Shown here: piece after piece, positions 63,975-64,000 of the stretch
How positions within the stretch are numbered: position 1 is the first letter of the stretch
How the letters are laid out: every line of letters starts with the position of its first letter
Assembly: GCF_904846155.1 (NCBI RefSeq)
Contig: NZ_CAJGZP010000001.1
Location: 1,054,001 to 1,118,000 of the forward strand
Reading direction: 5' to 3'
Length of the DNA: 64,000 nucleotides
Source of the DNA: Psychrobacter fulvigenes
GTDB lineage: Bacteria > Pseudomonadota > Gammaproteobacteria > Pseudomonadales > Moraxellaceae
Position numbers and translations under genes: made by a program
Notes under the pieces: model-generated
The model's database searches: none
The model's input: the letters and a program-made list of their open reading frames with translations, nothing else
Told to the model about the DNA's origin: nothing

Positions 63975-64000
63975 ATCGTCGGTTAAAATACGCCAATGAT

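Noticed and set aside
1..64000. Search for tRNA, rRNA, CRISPR arrays, transposase or integrase genes, and prophage modules.
   Set aside because: None recognised by eye. A tRNAscan-SE, CRISPR and IS search would be needed to exclude short or degenerate examples.

Overview
The window looks like a stretch of a Psychrobacter-type chromosome (Moraxellaceae, Gammaproteobacteria). This rests on recalled protein families, moderately AT-rich DNA with AT-rich spacers, Asn/Gln/Ser-rich protein linkers, and strong AAGGA-type ribosome binding sites; no search was run. About 57 protein genes are supported. I saw no rRNA, tRNA, CRISPR array, prophage or transposase gene.

Layout. 1-5.7 kb: the 3' end of uvrB, a tandem pair of HisC-like aminotransferases, and small hypothetical, lipoprotein and membrane genes. 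6-16 kb: recJ, a TRIC/UPF0126 membrane protein, an EmrE-type permease, queE, lhgO, dapD, a lysophospholipase-like hydrolase and a lipoprotein amidohydrolase. 16.4-20.1 kb: a TAXI-TRAP uptake operon (binding protein, DUF1850 protein, fused permease). 20.2-29.2 kb: a GFA-family protein, lipA, a carboxymuconolactone decarboxylase-like gene, acnB, DUF805 and PACE membrane proteins, an enoyl-CoA hydratase-like gene and an alpha/beta hydrolase.

29.2-42.8 kb is the most interesting part: a complete-looking ter (tellurite/stress) locus. One arm, on the minus strand, is a presumed biosynthetic operon: an ATP-grasp enzyme, a 33-residue ORF not previously assigned, a NYN-LOTUS-TerA/TerD fusion protein, a PRTase-TRSP protein, a HAD phosphatase, a StiP/PRTase-PELOTA protein and a CitE-like aldolase. 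The other arm carries TerA (plus strand) and TerZ, an AIM24 protein, TerE, a DUF475/TerC-like membrane protein and TerD. The NYN nuclease-like domain joined to a TerA-like domain is the best candidate for a little-described effector. TerB, TerF and TerY are not seen.

43-64 kb: rlmKL, an MscS channel, an orphan lipoamide-dehydrogenase-like flavoprotein, an exported DUF1800/DUF1501 pair, a bcp peroxiredoxin, queC, ttcA, and the cbb3 oxidase module (ccoNOQP, ccoG, fixH). The window ends with a 1.1-kb non-coding gap, an SCP2-domain protein and a conserved-looking hypothetical that may run off the edge.

Non-coding structure includes two copies of an 80-bp element with inverted ends, a perfect 24-bp inverted repeat, paired 7-3-7 operator-like dyads before an alpha/beta hydrolase gene, a duplicated leader before lhgO, and many clear intrinsic terminators, several of them shared by convergent genes.
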